DNA of 64,000 nucleotides from Actinomycetota bacterium. Its GTDB lineage: Bacteria > Actinomycetota > Acidimicrobiia > Acidimicrobiales > RAAP-2. The position numbers and the translations under genes were made by a program. Location of the stretch: positions 42,626 through 106,625 of the forward strand of contig JAJPJD010000040.1 of the NCBI GenBank assembly GCA_021324355.1. The letters run 5' to 3'. The notes below the pieces were generated by a model. It was not told the DNA's origin, searched no databases, and was given only the letters and a program-made list of their open reading frames with translations. Positions 44,105 through 53,272 of this stretch are shown one piece after another. Numbering within the stretch: position 1 is the first letter of the stretch; each line of letters opens with the position of its first letter.

Positions 44105-45133
44105 GTGCCACCGACAGCGGATCCGAAGGACGTCCTGCGGGAGATCGCGTTCCTTCTCGAAGCCCAGGGAGCGCCGACCTACAAGGTGCGGGCGTTCCGC
44201 GCTGCAGCGAGCACGCTCGACGCAATCGAACCGGACGAGCTGAGCCGCCTGGCCCGAGCCAGCCAGCTGCAGCGTCTCCCGGGCATCGGGTCCAGTACCG
44301 CCCGGGTGATCTCGGAGAGCCTTGCCGGGGTCACCCCTTCCTACCTGAAAGACCTGCAAGCCCAGTCCCCGGTCCCCTCGGCCGCTGGCGCTGCCGGGCG
44401 GCTGCTCGCCGCCCTTCGGGGCGACTGTCATTCCCATTCGAACTGGTCGGACGGCGGCAGCCCGATCGACGAGATGGCACGAGCGGCCGTGGCGCTGGGG
44501 CGCGAGTACCAAGCTCTCACCGACCACAGCCCGAGGCTGACCGTCGCCCACGGCCTCCAGCCTGACGACCTCCGACGGCAGCTCGAGGTGGTCGCGGCGC
44601 TCAACGACGAGCTGGCTCCGTTCCGGCTCCTCACCGGGATCGAGGTCGACATCTTGGAGGACGGATCGCTCGACCAGGACGAAGGCCTCCTGGCGGAACT
44701 GGACGTGGTGGTGGCGAGCGTGCACTCCAAGCTCAGGATGGACCGGGGACCGATGACCAGCCGCATGCTGGCCGCGGTCGAGAACCCGCACGTGGACATC
44801 CTCGGTCACTGCACCGGCCGCATCGTCACCGGCCGGGGGCGGCCACAGTCCACGTTCGACCATGAGCGGGTCTTCCGGGCCTGTGCCGACGCCGACACCG
44901 CAGTGGAGATCAATTCCCGACCCGACCGCCGGGACCCGCCTCGGGAGCTCCTTGAGCTGGCCGTGGCCCAGGGCTGTCGGTTCGCGATCGACTCCGACGC
45001 CCATGCCCCGGGGCAGCTCACCTGGTTGGCGTTCGGGTGCGAGCAGGCGATCGAGGCCGGGGTGCGGACCGAGTCAGTGGTGAACGCGCTCGGCTTGGCC
45101 GACTTTCTGGCCTGGACCGCGACCCATCGCTGA
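44105..45133 (+). CDS. PHP-domain phosphoesterase with N-terminal helix-hairpin-helix (PolX C-terminal type)
   Basis: The 342-residue protein has an N-terminal domain of DNA polymerase beta/X type: LLEAQGAPTYKVRAFRAAA then the HhH LQRLPGIGSSTARVI. The PHP domain follows directly with GDCHSHSNWSDG (metal HxH), TDHSPRL, GIEVDILEDG and VVVASVHSKL, ending SDAHAPGQL. The polymerase palm of PolX is missing. It may be a 3'-5' exonuclease or phosphatase in base-excision repair. GTG 44105 is close behind the phosphotriesterase-like gene. Confidence 0.85.
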   Translation: MPPTADPKDVLREIAFLLEAQGAPTYKVRAFRAAASTLDAIEPDELSRLARASQLQRLPGIGSSTARVISESLAGVTPSYLKDLQAQSPVPSAAGAAGRLLAALRGDCHSHSNWSDGGSPIDEMARAAVALGREYQALTDHSPRLTVAHGLQPDDLRRQLEVVAALNDELAPFRLLTGIEVDILEDGSLDQDEGLLAELDVVVASVHSKLRMDRGPMTSRMLAAVENPHVDILGHCTGRIVTGRGRPQSTFDHERVFRACADADTAVEINSRPDRRDPPRELLELAVAQGCRFAIDSDAHAPGQLTWLAFGCEQAIEAGVRTESVVNALGLADFLAWTATHR

Positions 45134-45168
45134 GCGAAGGGCGGGATCGCCAGGTCGACGCCCGCCGT

Positions 45169-45972
45169 TCAGCTGCCGGCCAAGAACTCCCGGACTGCCT
45201 GGCCGAGCTCGGCCGCCCGTTCGAAGGGGACCATGTGCCCAGCACCGGCCAAGCGGATCGCCGACGCGCCCGTGATCCGCGACGTCCACTCCTCGGCGTA
45301 GCTGGGGTCGATATAGCGGTCCTGGTCACCCCAGACCACGAGGACCGGGCATCGCACCCGGTAGAGGCGTTTCGACAGCCGACGATCGGGGATCGGAAAG
45401 AGGATCTTGCCTGCCGTCCCGAGCCGCCGGGCATTGGCGATGAAGAACTCGCTCAGCGCGTCGAGGTCGTCGAAGTCGACGCCCCCGGTGAGCAACGCGG
45501 CACCGGAGGCCTGGTCGGCGAACAGGACCTCGGCGAACTGGAACGGGAGCAGGCTGAACAGGTCGACCACTGGCCGGTCGTCCCGCCACAGCCCGACCGG
45601 GGCCACCAGGACCAGTGCTTTGACCCGGCCCGGGCACAGCGCCGCCATTTCGGCGGCGAGCATCCCGCCCATCGAGTGCCCGATCAGAACCAGCTCGTCA
45701 AGGCCCAGGGCATCGGCGACGTCCCAGCCGTGCAACGTGAAGTCGAGCATGTCCTCGAGCAGCCCCTCGCCCGTCGAGCTTCCGTAGCCCGGCATCTCCG
45801 GGGCGAGCACCCGATAGCCCAACCCGGCCAGGGCGGCGAGGAACTCCTCATCGCCCACCGACCCCAGCGCCGAGTGGAAGTACAAGACGGCCGGATCGGC
45901 GGGATCGCCGAAGCTGCGGAGGGCACAATCCGCGCCGCGAGCCGTCTGCACCCGAGTGCCGGTCGCCGTCAT
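45169..45972 (-). CDS. Alpha/beta hydrolase
   Basis: The 267-residue alpha/beta hydrolase has oxyanion region YFHSALGS, nucleophile elbow GHSMGG, acid WGDQDRYI and base GAGHMVPFE. ATG 45972 overlaps the stop of the LLM gene (ATGA), so the two are translationally coupled. Meta-cleavage hydrolases and esterases have this build. The coupling to a luciferase-like oxidoreductase suggests a two-step degradation (oxidation then hydrolysis), with the substrate unknown. Confidence 0.82.
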   Translation of the reverse strand: MTATGTRVQTARGADCALRSFGDPADPAVLYFHSALGSVGDEEFLAALAGLGYRVLAPEMPGYGSSTGEGLLEDMLDFTLHGWDVADALGLDELVLIGHSMGGMLAAEMAALCPGRVKALVLVAPVGLWRDDRPVVDLFSLLPFQFAEVLFADQASGAALLTGGVDFDDLDALSEFFIANARRLGTAGKILFPIPDRRLSKRLYRVRCPVLVVWGDQDRYIDPSYAEEWTSRITGASAIRLAGAGHMVPFERAAELGQAVREFLAGS

Positions 45973-47234
45973 CGCGACACCTCGGGCACTCGCGCCGGAG
46001 CCAGTGGGGAACCGGAGGTCGGATCGACCCGGGTCTCCAGCGGCTTGATCCACCACCGGTCGTCGCCCGCGTACTCGGGCCAGATGTTGCGGAGCTCCGG
46101 CATCACCTTGGTCGCGAACAGTTCGGTCGAGTATCGGGTCTTCCAGTCGGGCTGGTTCCCGGTGTGCAGCAAGCAGAAGACGTGGCCAATCCGCAGCCCC
46201 TTGATCATGTCGGTCATCCGGTCGCGCACCGTGGCCGGACTCCCGGCGATGATGTGGCCGCCCTCAACCAGGCTCTTCCAGGTGAGGTTCTCGAACGACC
46301 GCAGAGCTCTCGGAGTCAGCTGGTTGGCCGCGCCGGCCCGAAGCGTGTTGATCGTCCGATAACCAGGAGGATCGGCGAACCCGGGGTAGACGTGGAGACA
46401 CCGGTTGTAGAAGTACAAGATGTGCTCGGCGTAGAGCCTCTCGGCTTCGGCGTCGGTGTCCGCGACGCAGATCACCTGGGCAAACGCCGCCCGGTACGGT
46501 GAATCGTCCTTCTCTCGGGCGGCAACCCGTTCCCAGTAACCGTCCAGGAGGGCCTTGCCTCGAAGGTATCCAGTGAAGGACAGATACGAGTAGTTGTAGT
46601 CGTTGTCGAGGCAGAAGTCCCAGGTCTCGATGGACCCACCGCCCGGGATGTAGATGGGCGGATGGGGCTGCTGGATGGGTCGAGGCCAGCAGTTGACGTA
46701 GCGGAGCTGGTTGTACTTGCCGTTGAAGGCGAATGGTTCGGGCGTGGTCCACGCCTTGATGATCAGCTCGTGCGCTTCGGCGTACTTGTCCCGGGTGAGC
46801 GCCGGGATCTGCCCGTAGCAGAAGTTGGTGTCCATCGGTGTCCCGACCGGGAAGCCAGCGACCAATCGGCCGCCCGAGATGCAGTCGAGCATCGCGAACT
46901 CCTCGGCCACCCGAATCGGTGGGTTGTACAACGCGATGGAGTTGCCGATGACACAGATGGCCGCCCGGCTTGTTCGCCGAGCCAGCGTCGCCGCGATGAT
47001 GTTCGGCGAGGGCATCAGGCCGTAGCCATTCTGATGGTGCTCGTTGACGCCGATCCCGTCGAACCCTAGCGAGTCGGCGTACTCGAGCTGGTCCATGTAC
47101 TCGTGGTACATGGCATTCGCCTTCACCGGATCGAACAGTCGGCTATCGATGTCTACCCATACTGAGCGGTTCTTCTCCCGGAAATCATCCGGCAAATGCG
47201 GCCACGGCATCAGGTTGAACCAAGTGAACTTCAT
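45969..47234 (-). CDS. LLM-class (bacterial luciferase-like) flavin-dependent oxidoreductase
   Basis: The 421-residue protein starts at ATG 47234 with GGGAGGGC upstream. It has the TIM-barrel luciferase signature: FDGIGVNEHHQNGYGLMPSP, then RVAEEFAMLDCISGGRLVAGFPVG, and later GSPATVRDRMTDM. It uses FMN (or F420 in actinobacteria) to oxidise small or hydrophobic substrates. It is divergent from an enoyl-CoA hydratase gene and drives the hydrolase behind it. Confidence 0.88.
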   Translation of the reverse strand: MKFTWFNLMPWPHLPDDFREKNRSVWVDIDSRLFDPVKANAMYHEYMDQLEYADSLGFDGIGVNEHHQNGYGLMPSPNIIAATLARRTSRAAICVIGNSIALYNPPIRVAEEFAMLDCISGGRLVAGFPVGTPMDTNFCYGQIPALTRDKYAEAHELIIKAWTTPEPFAFNGKYNQLRYVNCWPRPIQQPHPPIYIPGGGSIETWDFCLDNDYNYSYLSFTGYLRGKALLDGYWERVAAREKDDSPYRAAFAQVICVADTDAEAERLYAEHILYFYNRCLHVYPGFADPPGYRTINTLRAGAANQLTPRALRSFENLTWKSLVEGGHIIAGSPATVRDRMTDMIKGLRIGHVFCLLHTGNQPDWKTRYSTELFATKVMPELRNIWPEYAGDDRWWIKPLETRVDPTSGSPLAPARVPEVSR

Positions 47235-47330
47235 CGCCCTCCCCCACAGCGTCTCCTTGTGGTGCAAATTTCGCACAGGCCGCTGGCCCCGTCGATCTGG
47301 CAGGCTGGGGACCTGAGCCGAGGAGGTCTG

Positions 47331-48143
47331 ATGTCAGAACCCGAGCGGGTGACCATCACCATCGAAGACGGGGTCGCCGACGTGCGGCTCAACCGCCCCG
47401 AGAAGCGAAACGCCCTCGACCAGGCGATGTTCAGCGCCCTGGTCGAGGCCAGTGACCGGCTGGCGGCCGACCGCTCTGTTCGGGCGGTGGTGCTGTCAGG
47501 AGAGGGCAAGTCGTTCTGTGCTGGCCTCGACATGTCGTCGTTCCAGGCGATGGCGTCCGGCGGGCCTCGCCGAGAACGCGACCTGCCGACCCCGCCGCCG
47601 GGCCGGAAAACCAACCCCGGCCAGCAAGCCGCCTACGGCTGGACCGAGCTCCCGGTGCCGGTCATCGCGGCTGTCCACGGACACGCATTGGGCGGTGGCC
47701 TGCAAATCGCCCTCGCCTGCGACCTCCGAGTCGTCGCCCCTGACGCCCAGCTGTCGGTGCTCGAGATCCGCTGGGGGCTGGTCCCCGACATGACCGGGAC
47801 CTTCATGCTCCGCCGACTGGTGCCGCTGGACGTCGCCAAGGAGCTGACCTGGACCGGGCGGATGGTGTCGGGGACCGAGGCAGTAGCGCTTGGCCTTGCC
47901 ACCATGGTGAGCGATGACCCCCGGGCGACCGCGCTCGACCTGGCCCGGACGCTCGCGACCAAGAACCCGCATGCGATCCGAGCCAGCAAGCGCCTCCTCA
48001 ACCAGTCCGGCCTGGTGGACGAGGCCCAGCAGTACCGCGACGAGGCGACCGAGATGCGAGCGTTGATCGGGAGTCCCAACCAGGCCGAGGCGGTGCGGGC
48101 CGAACTCGAGCGGCGAGCGCCGGTGTTCGTCGACCCCGACTGA
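47331..48143 (+). CDS. Enoyl-CoA hydratase/isomerase family protein
   Basis: The 270-residue crotonase has the CoA oxyanion loops GEGKSFCAGLDMSSF and GHALGGGLQIALACD, then APDAQLSVLEIRWGL with the catalytic Glu region (here LEIRWGLVPD). It starts at ATG 47331 after a strong AGGAGG. It hydrates or isomerises enoyl-CoA. It is followed by a Lon-N-type gene 11 bp on, and is divergent from the LLM gene. Confidence 0.88.
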   Translation: MSEPERVTITIEDGVADVRLNRPEKRNALDQAMFSALVEASDRLAADRSVRAVVLSGEGKSFCAGLDMSSFQAMASGGPRRERDLPTPPPGRKTNPGQQAAYGWTELPVPVIAAVHGHALGGGLQIALACDLRVVAPDAQLSVLEIRWGLVPDMTGTFMLRRLVPLDVAKELTWTGRMVSGTEAVALGLATMVSDDPRATALDLARTLATKNPHAIRASKRLLNQSGLVDEAQQYRDEATEMRALIGSPNQAEAVRAELERRAPVFVDPD

Positions 48144-48154
48144 GCCGACGAGCC

Positions 48155-48808
48155 GTGACCGGGCACGGCCGGCGTCGGCCAATGTTCCCGCTGAGCACGG
48201 TACTGTTCCCCGGCGCGCTCCTGATGCTGCAGGTCTTCGAACCTCGCTACCGCCGGCTTCTCGACGATTGCATGGCTGACGACAGGATCTTTGGCGTGGT
48301 CCTGATCGCCCGCGGGTCCGAGGTCGGGGGAGGAGACGAACGGTTCTCGGTCGCCACCGAAGCCCGAATCGAGCAGGCGGTTCCCCTCGCCACCGGGCGG
48401 TGGACCCTGGCGGTCTCGGGACGGAGTCGGCTGGCGGTCGACTCGTGGCTGGCCGACAGCCCCTACCCGCGAGCGGTCGTCCGGGAGCTCTCCTCGACTG
48501 GGACGGTGCCCGGCCCGACCCTTGAGGCGGCGGCATCGGCGGTGACTCGCGCCAACGCGTTGGCAGCCGAGCTCGGCACCGGGCCGGGTCTTCGGCCGCT
48601 GCGGCCGGACCCCGGCGGGGACCCGGAGCGCCGCCTGTGGCAGCTGTGCGACGCCGCCCCGCTCGGCCAGCTCGATCGTCAGCGGCTCCTCGAGATCGAC
48701 GACCTGGCCGAGCGGGCCGAGGCCCTGCGCTCACTGGCCGAGGCGGTCGGAAACGACCTCCTTGCCCTCCTCGTGGACCGATCACCCCGTCCCGAGCCCG
48801 GCCAGTAG
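48155..48808 (+). CDS. Lon substrate-binding (LON N-terminal/PUA-like) domain protein
   Basis: The 217-residue protein has the LON-N signature MFPLSTVLFPGALLMLQVFEPRYRRL (GTG 48155 start; ATG 48182 is an alternative) and FGVVLIARGSEVGG. There is no AAA+ or protease domain. Stand-alone LON-N proteins are of unknown function and may bind proteins or lipids. It follows the crotonase gene closely and is followed by an NRDE gene 11 bp later. Confidence 0.85.
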   Translation: MTGHGRRRPMFPLSTVLFPGALLMLQVFEPRYRRLLDDCMADDRIFGVVLIARGSEVGGGDERFSVATEARIEQAVPLATGRWTLAVSGRSRLAVDSWLADSPYPRAVVRELSSTGTVPGPTLEAAASAVTRANALAAELGTGPGLRPLRPDPGGDPERRLWQLCDAAPLGQLDRQRLLEIDDLAERAEALRSLAEAVGNDLLALLVDRSPRPEPGQ

Positions 48809-48819
48809 GGTGCGCGGTG

Positions 48820-49614
48820 ATGTGCCTGCTGGCGGTCCTCTTCCACCACGATCCCGAGAACCCACTCCTCGTCGGAGCCAACCGGGACGAGCGACTCGAC
48901 CGGCCCGCCATCGCCGCCACCGTGCTCGCCGAGCATGGCCCCCGGATCCTGGGCGGTCGCGACCTGAGCGCCCAGGGAACCTGGTTGGCAGTCAACGAAC
49001 ACGGGGTGGTCGCTGGACTGACCAACAAGCCGTCCCCGGGAGGCCGAGACCCCTCGAAACGAACTCGCGGCGAGCTCCCCCTGGCCCTTGCAACCTTCGC
49101 CACCGCGACCGACGCGGTCGGATCGTTCGTCTCGAGCATCCGTCCGGCCGACTACAACTCGGCCTGGCTCCTGGTCGGCGACCCTGAGTCCCTGTGGTAC
49201 CTGGAGCTCGGCGAAGGTACGGCCGCAGCAGCCGAGGAGCTCGAGCCGGGGCTGCACATTCTCGGCAACGGACCACTGCACTCGCCCTCACCCAAGATCG
49301 ACCACGTGCGGCAGATGATCGGCGACGTCACCGGTCTCCGAGCGCCGGAGGTCCTCCACCGTTTTCGGGTTGCGCTCGCTGACCACTCGATCCCGCCTGT
49401 TCCAGCCACGACCGATGGTGAACGACCCAGGCAGTTGGCCGCCGCCTGCGTCCACACCGAGAGCTTCGGCACCCGCTCCGCGGCGCTGGTGCAGGTGCCA
49501 GCGCACGGCCATCCCAAGATGTGGGTCGCCGATGGCCCTCCCTGCACGGCACCGTTCCGCTCTCTCGAGGGCCTCTGGACCGAGCCCGCGCCGAGTCACC
49601 AGAGCCGGCGATAG
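48820..49614 (+). CDS. NRDE family protein (TANGO2-like)
   Basis: The 264-residue protein begins MCLLAVLF with Cys2, the presumed N-terminal nucleophile of the NRDE/TANGO2 group, and contains the name-giving GANRDERLDRP. It also has GTWLAVNEHGVVAGLTNK. TANGO2 homologues have been implicated in heme and lipid homeostasis; bacterial roles are open. It is in an apparent operon with the crotonase and LON-N genes. Confidence 0.88.
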   Translation: MCLLAVLFHHDPENPLLVGANRDERLDRPAIAATVLAEHGPRILGGRDLSAQGTWLAVNEHGVVAGLTNKPSPGGRDPSKRTRGELPLALATFATATDAVGSFVSSIRPADYNSAWLLVGDPESLWYLELGEGTAAAAEELEPGLHILGNGPLHSPSPKIDHVRQMIGDVTGLRAPEVLHRFRVALADHSIPPVPATTDGERPRQLAAACVHTESFGTRSAALVQVPAHGHPKMWVADGPPCTAPFRSLEGLWTEPAPSHQSRR

Positions 49615-49664
49615 CCCGCTGGCGCGGCGCCTTCGGTGGTCCTGCTCGGTGAAAGACTTGCGCC

Positions 49665-50489
49665 GTGAGTGCCACCGTCTCCCACCAGCCGGCAGTGCTG
49701 GTCGACCGGCCAGCGCCCGGTGTGCGCCGGATCACCCTCAACCGACCGGCCAAGCTGAACGCGATGAACCTCGATCTGGTCGAGAGCCTGCACCGGACGC
49801 TCGACGAGCTCTCCAGCGACCGGGAATGTCGTGTGGTCATCCTCACCGGCGCTGGTCGCGGCTTCTGCGCTGGACTCGACCTCGGCGGTTACGGTCTGGT
49901 CAAAGGAACCGAGCAGCTGGGGCCCGTGCAGCGAGGATTTGCGGTGCAACAGCAGATCGCGTCGTTGATCCCGAAGATGCGGAGCCTGCGCCAGCCGGTG
50001 ATCGCCGCAGTTAACGGGCCGGCTTCCGGCGGTGGGTTTGCACTGGTGCTCGGCTCTGACGTCCGGATCGCCGCTGACACGGCCCGTTTCAACGCCGCCT
50101 TTGTCCGGATCGGTCTGTCAGCGTGCGATGTCGGCACCTCTTGGCTCCTGCCGCGCATCGTCGGCGCCGGCCGGGCCCATGAGCTCATGCTGACCGGGCG
50201 GCTGTTCGATGCCCAGGAGGCCTATCGGATGGGGCTGGTCGTGGACGTCGTCCCAGGTGACATGCTTGCTCGGCGGGCGCTCGAAGAGGCGGAGCTCATC
50301 CTGGCCAACAGCCCGATGGGGGTTCAGATGACCAAAGAGGTGATGTGGGCATCGCTTGAGATCCCTGGGCAGCAGGCAGCGATCGACCTGGAGAACCGCA
50401 CCCAGATCATGACCTCGGCGACCGACGACCATCGCGAGGCGCTTCGGGCCTTCTTGGAGCGTCGGCCGGCGAAATTCGAAGATCGCTAG
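49665..50489 (+). CDS. Enoyl-CoA hydratase/isomerase family protein, second copy
   Basis: The 274-residue crotonase has CoA motifs GAGRGFCAGLDLGG and NGPASGGGFALVLGSD and the region FVRIGLSACDVGTSWLLPR. SEVVARA-type C-terminal helices for trimerisation are replaced by a longer tail ending RRPAKFEDR. GTG 49665 start. Only about 35% resemblance to the copy at 47331 by eye, so these are old paralogues. It is 51 bp after NRDE and ends in TAG. Confidence 0.88.
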   Translation: MSATVSHQPAVLVDRPAPGVRRITLNRPAKLNAMNLDLVESLHRTLDELSSDRECRVVILTGAGRGFCAGLDLGGYGLVKGTEQLGPVQRGFAVQQQIASLIPKMRSLRQPVIAAVNGPASGGGFALVLGSDVRIAADTARFNAAFVRIGLSACDVGTSWLLPRIVGAGRAHELMLTGRLFDAQEAYRMGLVVDVVPGDMLARRALEEAELILANSPMGVQMTKEVMWASLEIPGQQAAIDLENRTQIMTSATDDHREALRAFLERRPAKFEDR

Positions 50490-50628
50490 GGCGGGCCCAC
50501 GCCCGACCTCGTGTAGCTGTCGTTCCTCGGACCCGGACTGGCGCGACTCGAACGCTCCGCCCAACGGGACCGGTGGGCTCCCTCCCATCCGGGGGGCGGG
50601 CGCTCGACCCGCCACGACCCGCACCCAC

Positions 50629-51783
50629 ATGGGCCAGTGGCGAAGGACGCTGCCTAGGCTGCGGGGGGTGGATCTCAACAAGAGTCCGCGGTCCGCGGGC
50701 CTGGCCAGGTGGCATCGGCAGGGTCTCTCCCGCTCGCTGGCCGCCCTCCTGGCGGTCGGGGTCGTGGTCGCGGTGGTGCTGCGCGCGCCGAGCGCAGTAC
50801 GTGACTTCGTGTCGGCGTTCGAGAAGATGCGTCCAGCTCGCCTGCCTCTGCTGCTGGTGGCGGCGTCGGCCGAGCTGGTCTCGTTCGTGTTCTTCGCCCG
50901 GCTCCAAGCACGGTTCCTTCGACTTGGCGGCCAGCACCTTCGGCTCCGAATCCTGGTGCGGCTGTCGCTCGCCTCGAGCGGATTACGGGCCTTGCTCCCG
51001 GTCGGTACCGTCGTCTCTTCCGGGTGGCTCTACGAGAAGTACCGGCAGTTCGACGCGCCGGCTCCAGTGTCGCTGTTCGTTGTCCTGGCCTCTGGATTTG
51101 TCTCGACCGTCACGATCCTCGCCCTGCTGCTCGTCGGAGCCCTGTCGGCCGGGTTCGGCCACGTCACGCTGATCCTCGTCAGTGCGGTCGTCCTCGTGGT
51201 CGGCTCGGTGCTGTTCGTGTCTGCCGTCCATCGGCTGGAGCGGCTGGAGCAATTCCTCGGTCGGCGATCACTGCGGTTGCAGCGGCTCACCGGCCGCGGA
51301 GTCAGGTTTGTCGAGCAAGTCGCGCTCTGCCGGGTCGGCGTTCGCCAAGGCGCGTTGGCGTTCGGCGACGCCGCTGGGAACTGGTTGGCCGATGTGGTGT
51401 GCCTCATCCTCGCCTTCGTGCTGCTGGGGCAACCGGTGCCGTGGCAGGGGTTGCTCTTCGCCTACAGCGCATCCCAGGTGGCTGGCGGGATCGTCCCGTT
51501 GCCTGGGGGTCTAGGTGCCGTCGAGGGGAGCATGGTCGGAGCGCTCGACCTGCTCGGGATCCCACTCGGCCGGGCCCTGGCTGCCGCGCTCCTCTATCGG
51601 GTCATCACCTACTGGGGGGTCGCGGCGGTGGGCGGTGCCGAAGTGTTGGCCTTCTCCCGACGCCCTCCCGAGCGGGACGAGATCTTCGAGGAGCCGCCTA
51701 CCGTGAGCCCCCGGCTCTCGGCACCTGAGACGGGCTCCGACCCACAACCACAGGGTCCACAGGTCCGGCTGCCGCAAGTCTGA
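50629..51783 (+). CDS. Lysylphosphatidylglycerol synthase transmembrane-region family protein (flippase-like)
   Basis: The 384-residue membrane protein has about 8 helices with LLPVGTVVSSGWLYEKYRQFDA, then ASQVAGGIVPLPGGLGAVEGSM, the signature of the UPF0104/LPG_synthase_TM family. It lacks the C-terminal lysyltransferase domain of MprF, so a lipid flippase role is likely. Its last 86 bp overlap the 3' end of the convergent membrane gene, an unusually long overlap. Confidence 0.82.
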   Translation: MGQWRRTLPRLRGVDLNKSPRSAGLARWHRQGLSRSLAALLAVGVVVAVVLRAPSAVRDFVSAFEKMRPARLPLLLVAASAELVSFVFFARLQARFLRLGGQHLRLRILVRLSLASSGLRALLPVGTVVSSGWLYEKYRQFDAPAPVSLFVVLASGFVSTVTILALLLVGALSAGFGHVTLILVSAVVLVVGSVLFVSAVHRLERLEQFLGRRSLRLQRLTGRGVRFVEQVALCRVGVRQGALAFGDAAGNWLADVVCLILAFVLLGQPVPWQGLLFAYSASQVAGGIVPLPGGLGAVEGSMVGALDLLGIPLGRALAAALLYRVITYWGVAAVGGAEVLAFSRRPPERDEIFEEPPTVSPRLSAPETGSDPQPQGPQVRLPQV

Positions 51784-52474
51784 TCCTCGAAGTCCGCGTG
51801 AGCACTGGTGACGGCAGGCCGCCGCTGAAGCGGACCTTTACCTTCTCCCGACGCATGACTCGCACGAACCACACCACCGACGCGGCGATGGCCAGAGCGG
51901 TGACCAGCCACGAGACCACTGCTCGTTCGACGACGAAGGCTCGGATCGAGGTGGTCAGCAGCAGCCACATGACGCACGCCGAGTTGGCCAGAAAGACCAG
52001 GCCCCAGAGCACTGACACCTGACGGAAGAACCGCCGCACTGCGGCGCGGCGGACGAGGTCCGGATCAAGTGGGCAAAAGTCGTGCGCGAGGCGCTCCAGG
52101 ATCGGTCGACGAACGAGTGCTGTTGCCAGCACGACAACGGCCATCAATGCCGTCCCGGCCGTCGGCTGGGCGAAATACAAGAACGCGCTGCCGGTCACGA
52201 TGGTGAGGGCAGTGCGAAATGCCAGCATGAGCGTCCCCACCACCAGAGTCGCCGGCACCCGTTCCCGGCGCACCACACGCCGACCAAGTGCCAACAACGA
52301 CCAGCCCAGCCCGGCGATGCACGCTCCGCGAATACCAGCCACCAGCAGCATCGCGTAGAAGATCCCGAACGGGGCGATGACCCCTTCGAAGACCACCCGA
52401 CGCGAGTGCCGGACCGTTGCTCGCAGCGACGGCAGCACCAGGACCTCTGGGCCAGGTGTGGGATCCGCCCTCAC
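51698..52474 (-). CDS. Membrane protein, VC0807/DUF3159-like
   Basis: The 258-residue product has six or more hydrophobic helices, with the N-terminal third reading GVIAPFGIFYAMLLVAGIRGA and LGRRVVRRERVP. It resembles VC0807-type intracellular-septation-like membrane proteins by eye. The convergent overlap of about 86 bp with the LPG-synthase-type gene implies mutual interference of transcripts. Function unknown. Confidence 0.6.
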   Translation of the reverse strand: MRADPTPGPEVLVLPSLRATVRHSRRVVFEGVIAPFGIFYAMLLVAGIRGACIAGLGWSLLALGRRVVRRERVPATLVVGTLMLAFRTALTIVTGSAFLYFAQPTAGTALMAVVVLATALVRRPILERLAHDFCPLDPDLVRRAAVRRFFRQVSVLWGLVFLANSACVMWLLLTTSIRAFVVERAVVSWLVTALAIAASVVWFVRVMRREKVKVRFSGGLPSPVLTRTSRIRLAAAGPVDPVVVGRSPSQVPRAGGSR

Positions 52475-52591
52475 AAGGGCGCGTGAATCTGACGAGACGG
52501 TTCCAGTGGCGATCGAGCAATGGTAGTCGAGGGGACCGCCGTTCGGGGCCCACCCGGTGCCCCGACTCCCCTCCGTGGCCCCTCAGTCTCG

Positions 52592-53131
52592 TTACCGCCG
52601 AGACTGCGCCGCCGCCACTAGGGCCGCCACCAGGGCCACTGGCCACAGCTCCCAGATCCCGGCGATTCCCTGCAGCACGGCCGCCACAGTCCCGATGGCC
52701 ACCGCTCCGACGAACCGGGCCTGTGAGCGGCGGGTCACCGGCAGCTCCGGCAGGTCGTCCACCAACGACGTCAACTCGTGCCGGGTCCGCACCTGCCAGA
52801 GCCGCTCGATGCGGTCGAGGCCCTCATCAAGACCAAGGCGGGCATCACCGATCGCCCGAGCGATGACGTCGCCGGCCCGCTCCCGTTCGGCCTCGGACAC
52901 CAGGACCGCCTCGCCCGACCCCCTGGTGATCGGATGCTCGGTCCGGCGCTTTTCCCGGCGAGCACCCAACCATTCGACGCACCAGCGGCCGGCCGACAGC
53001 ACTGCCACCACCGCCCCGAGCACCAGGGGCACCGCCACGAAGTCCAGCACCGGCGGGAGGGCGGCCCAGTGGTGGTGCCATCCCCACTCCCCGAAGGGCG
53101 GCGCAGCGGCCGACGACCCCAGCAAGGGCAC
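52592..53131 (-). CDS. DUF1707-like membrane protein
   Basis: The 179-residue protein has helices at about 28-50 and 140-176. A middle domain (75-128) reads VSEAERERAGDVIARAIGD, then LDEGLDRIERLWQVRTRHEL and LVDDLP. This matches the DUF1707 pattern (SD-AERE..., LDEF...R, A-T--EL--L--DLP) common in actinobacterial membrane proteins, where it sits at the cytoplasmic side. Function unknown. Confidence 0.65.
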   Translation of the reverse strand: MPLLGSSAAAPPFGEWGWHHHWAALPPVLDFVAVPLVLGAVVAVLSAGRWCVEWLGARREKRRTEHPITRGSGEAVLVSEAERERAGDVIARAIGDARLGLDEGLDRIERLWQVRTRHELTSLVDDLPELPVTRRSQARFVGAVAIGTVAAVLQGIAGIWELWPVALVAALVAAAQSRR

Positions 53132-53272
53132 GCCTGAAGGATACCGACCCCACCGGTATCGTTCAGCGCGACGGCGGGCGTTCTGAGGCCCACCGCCTCT
53201 GAGCCCACCGAGGGACGGGGCGCCCGCTCAGTGGCGCCGAGATGACCAGCGGCCGTCGCAGGCCAGGTACGG

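Noticed and set aside
50489..50515. Short hairpin after the second crotonase as a terminator
   Set aside because: Stem of about 5 bp without a U-tract; too weak in GC-rich sequence.
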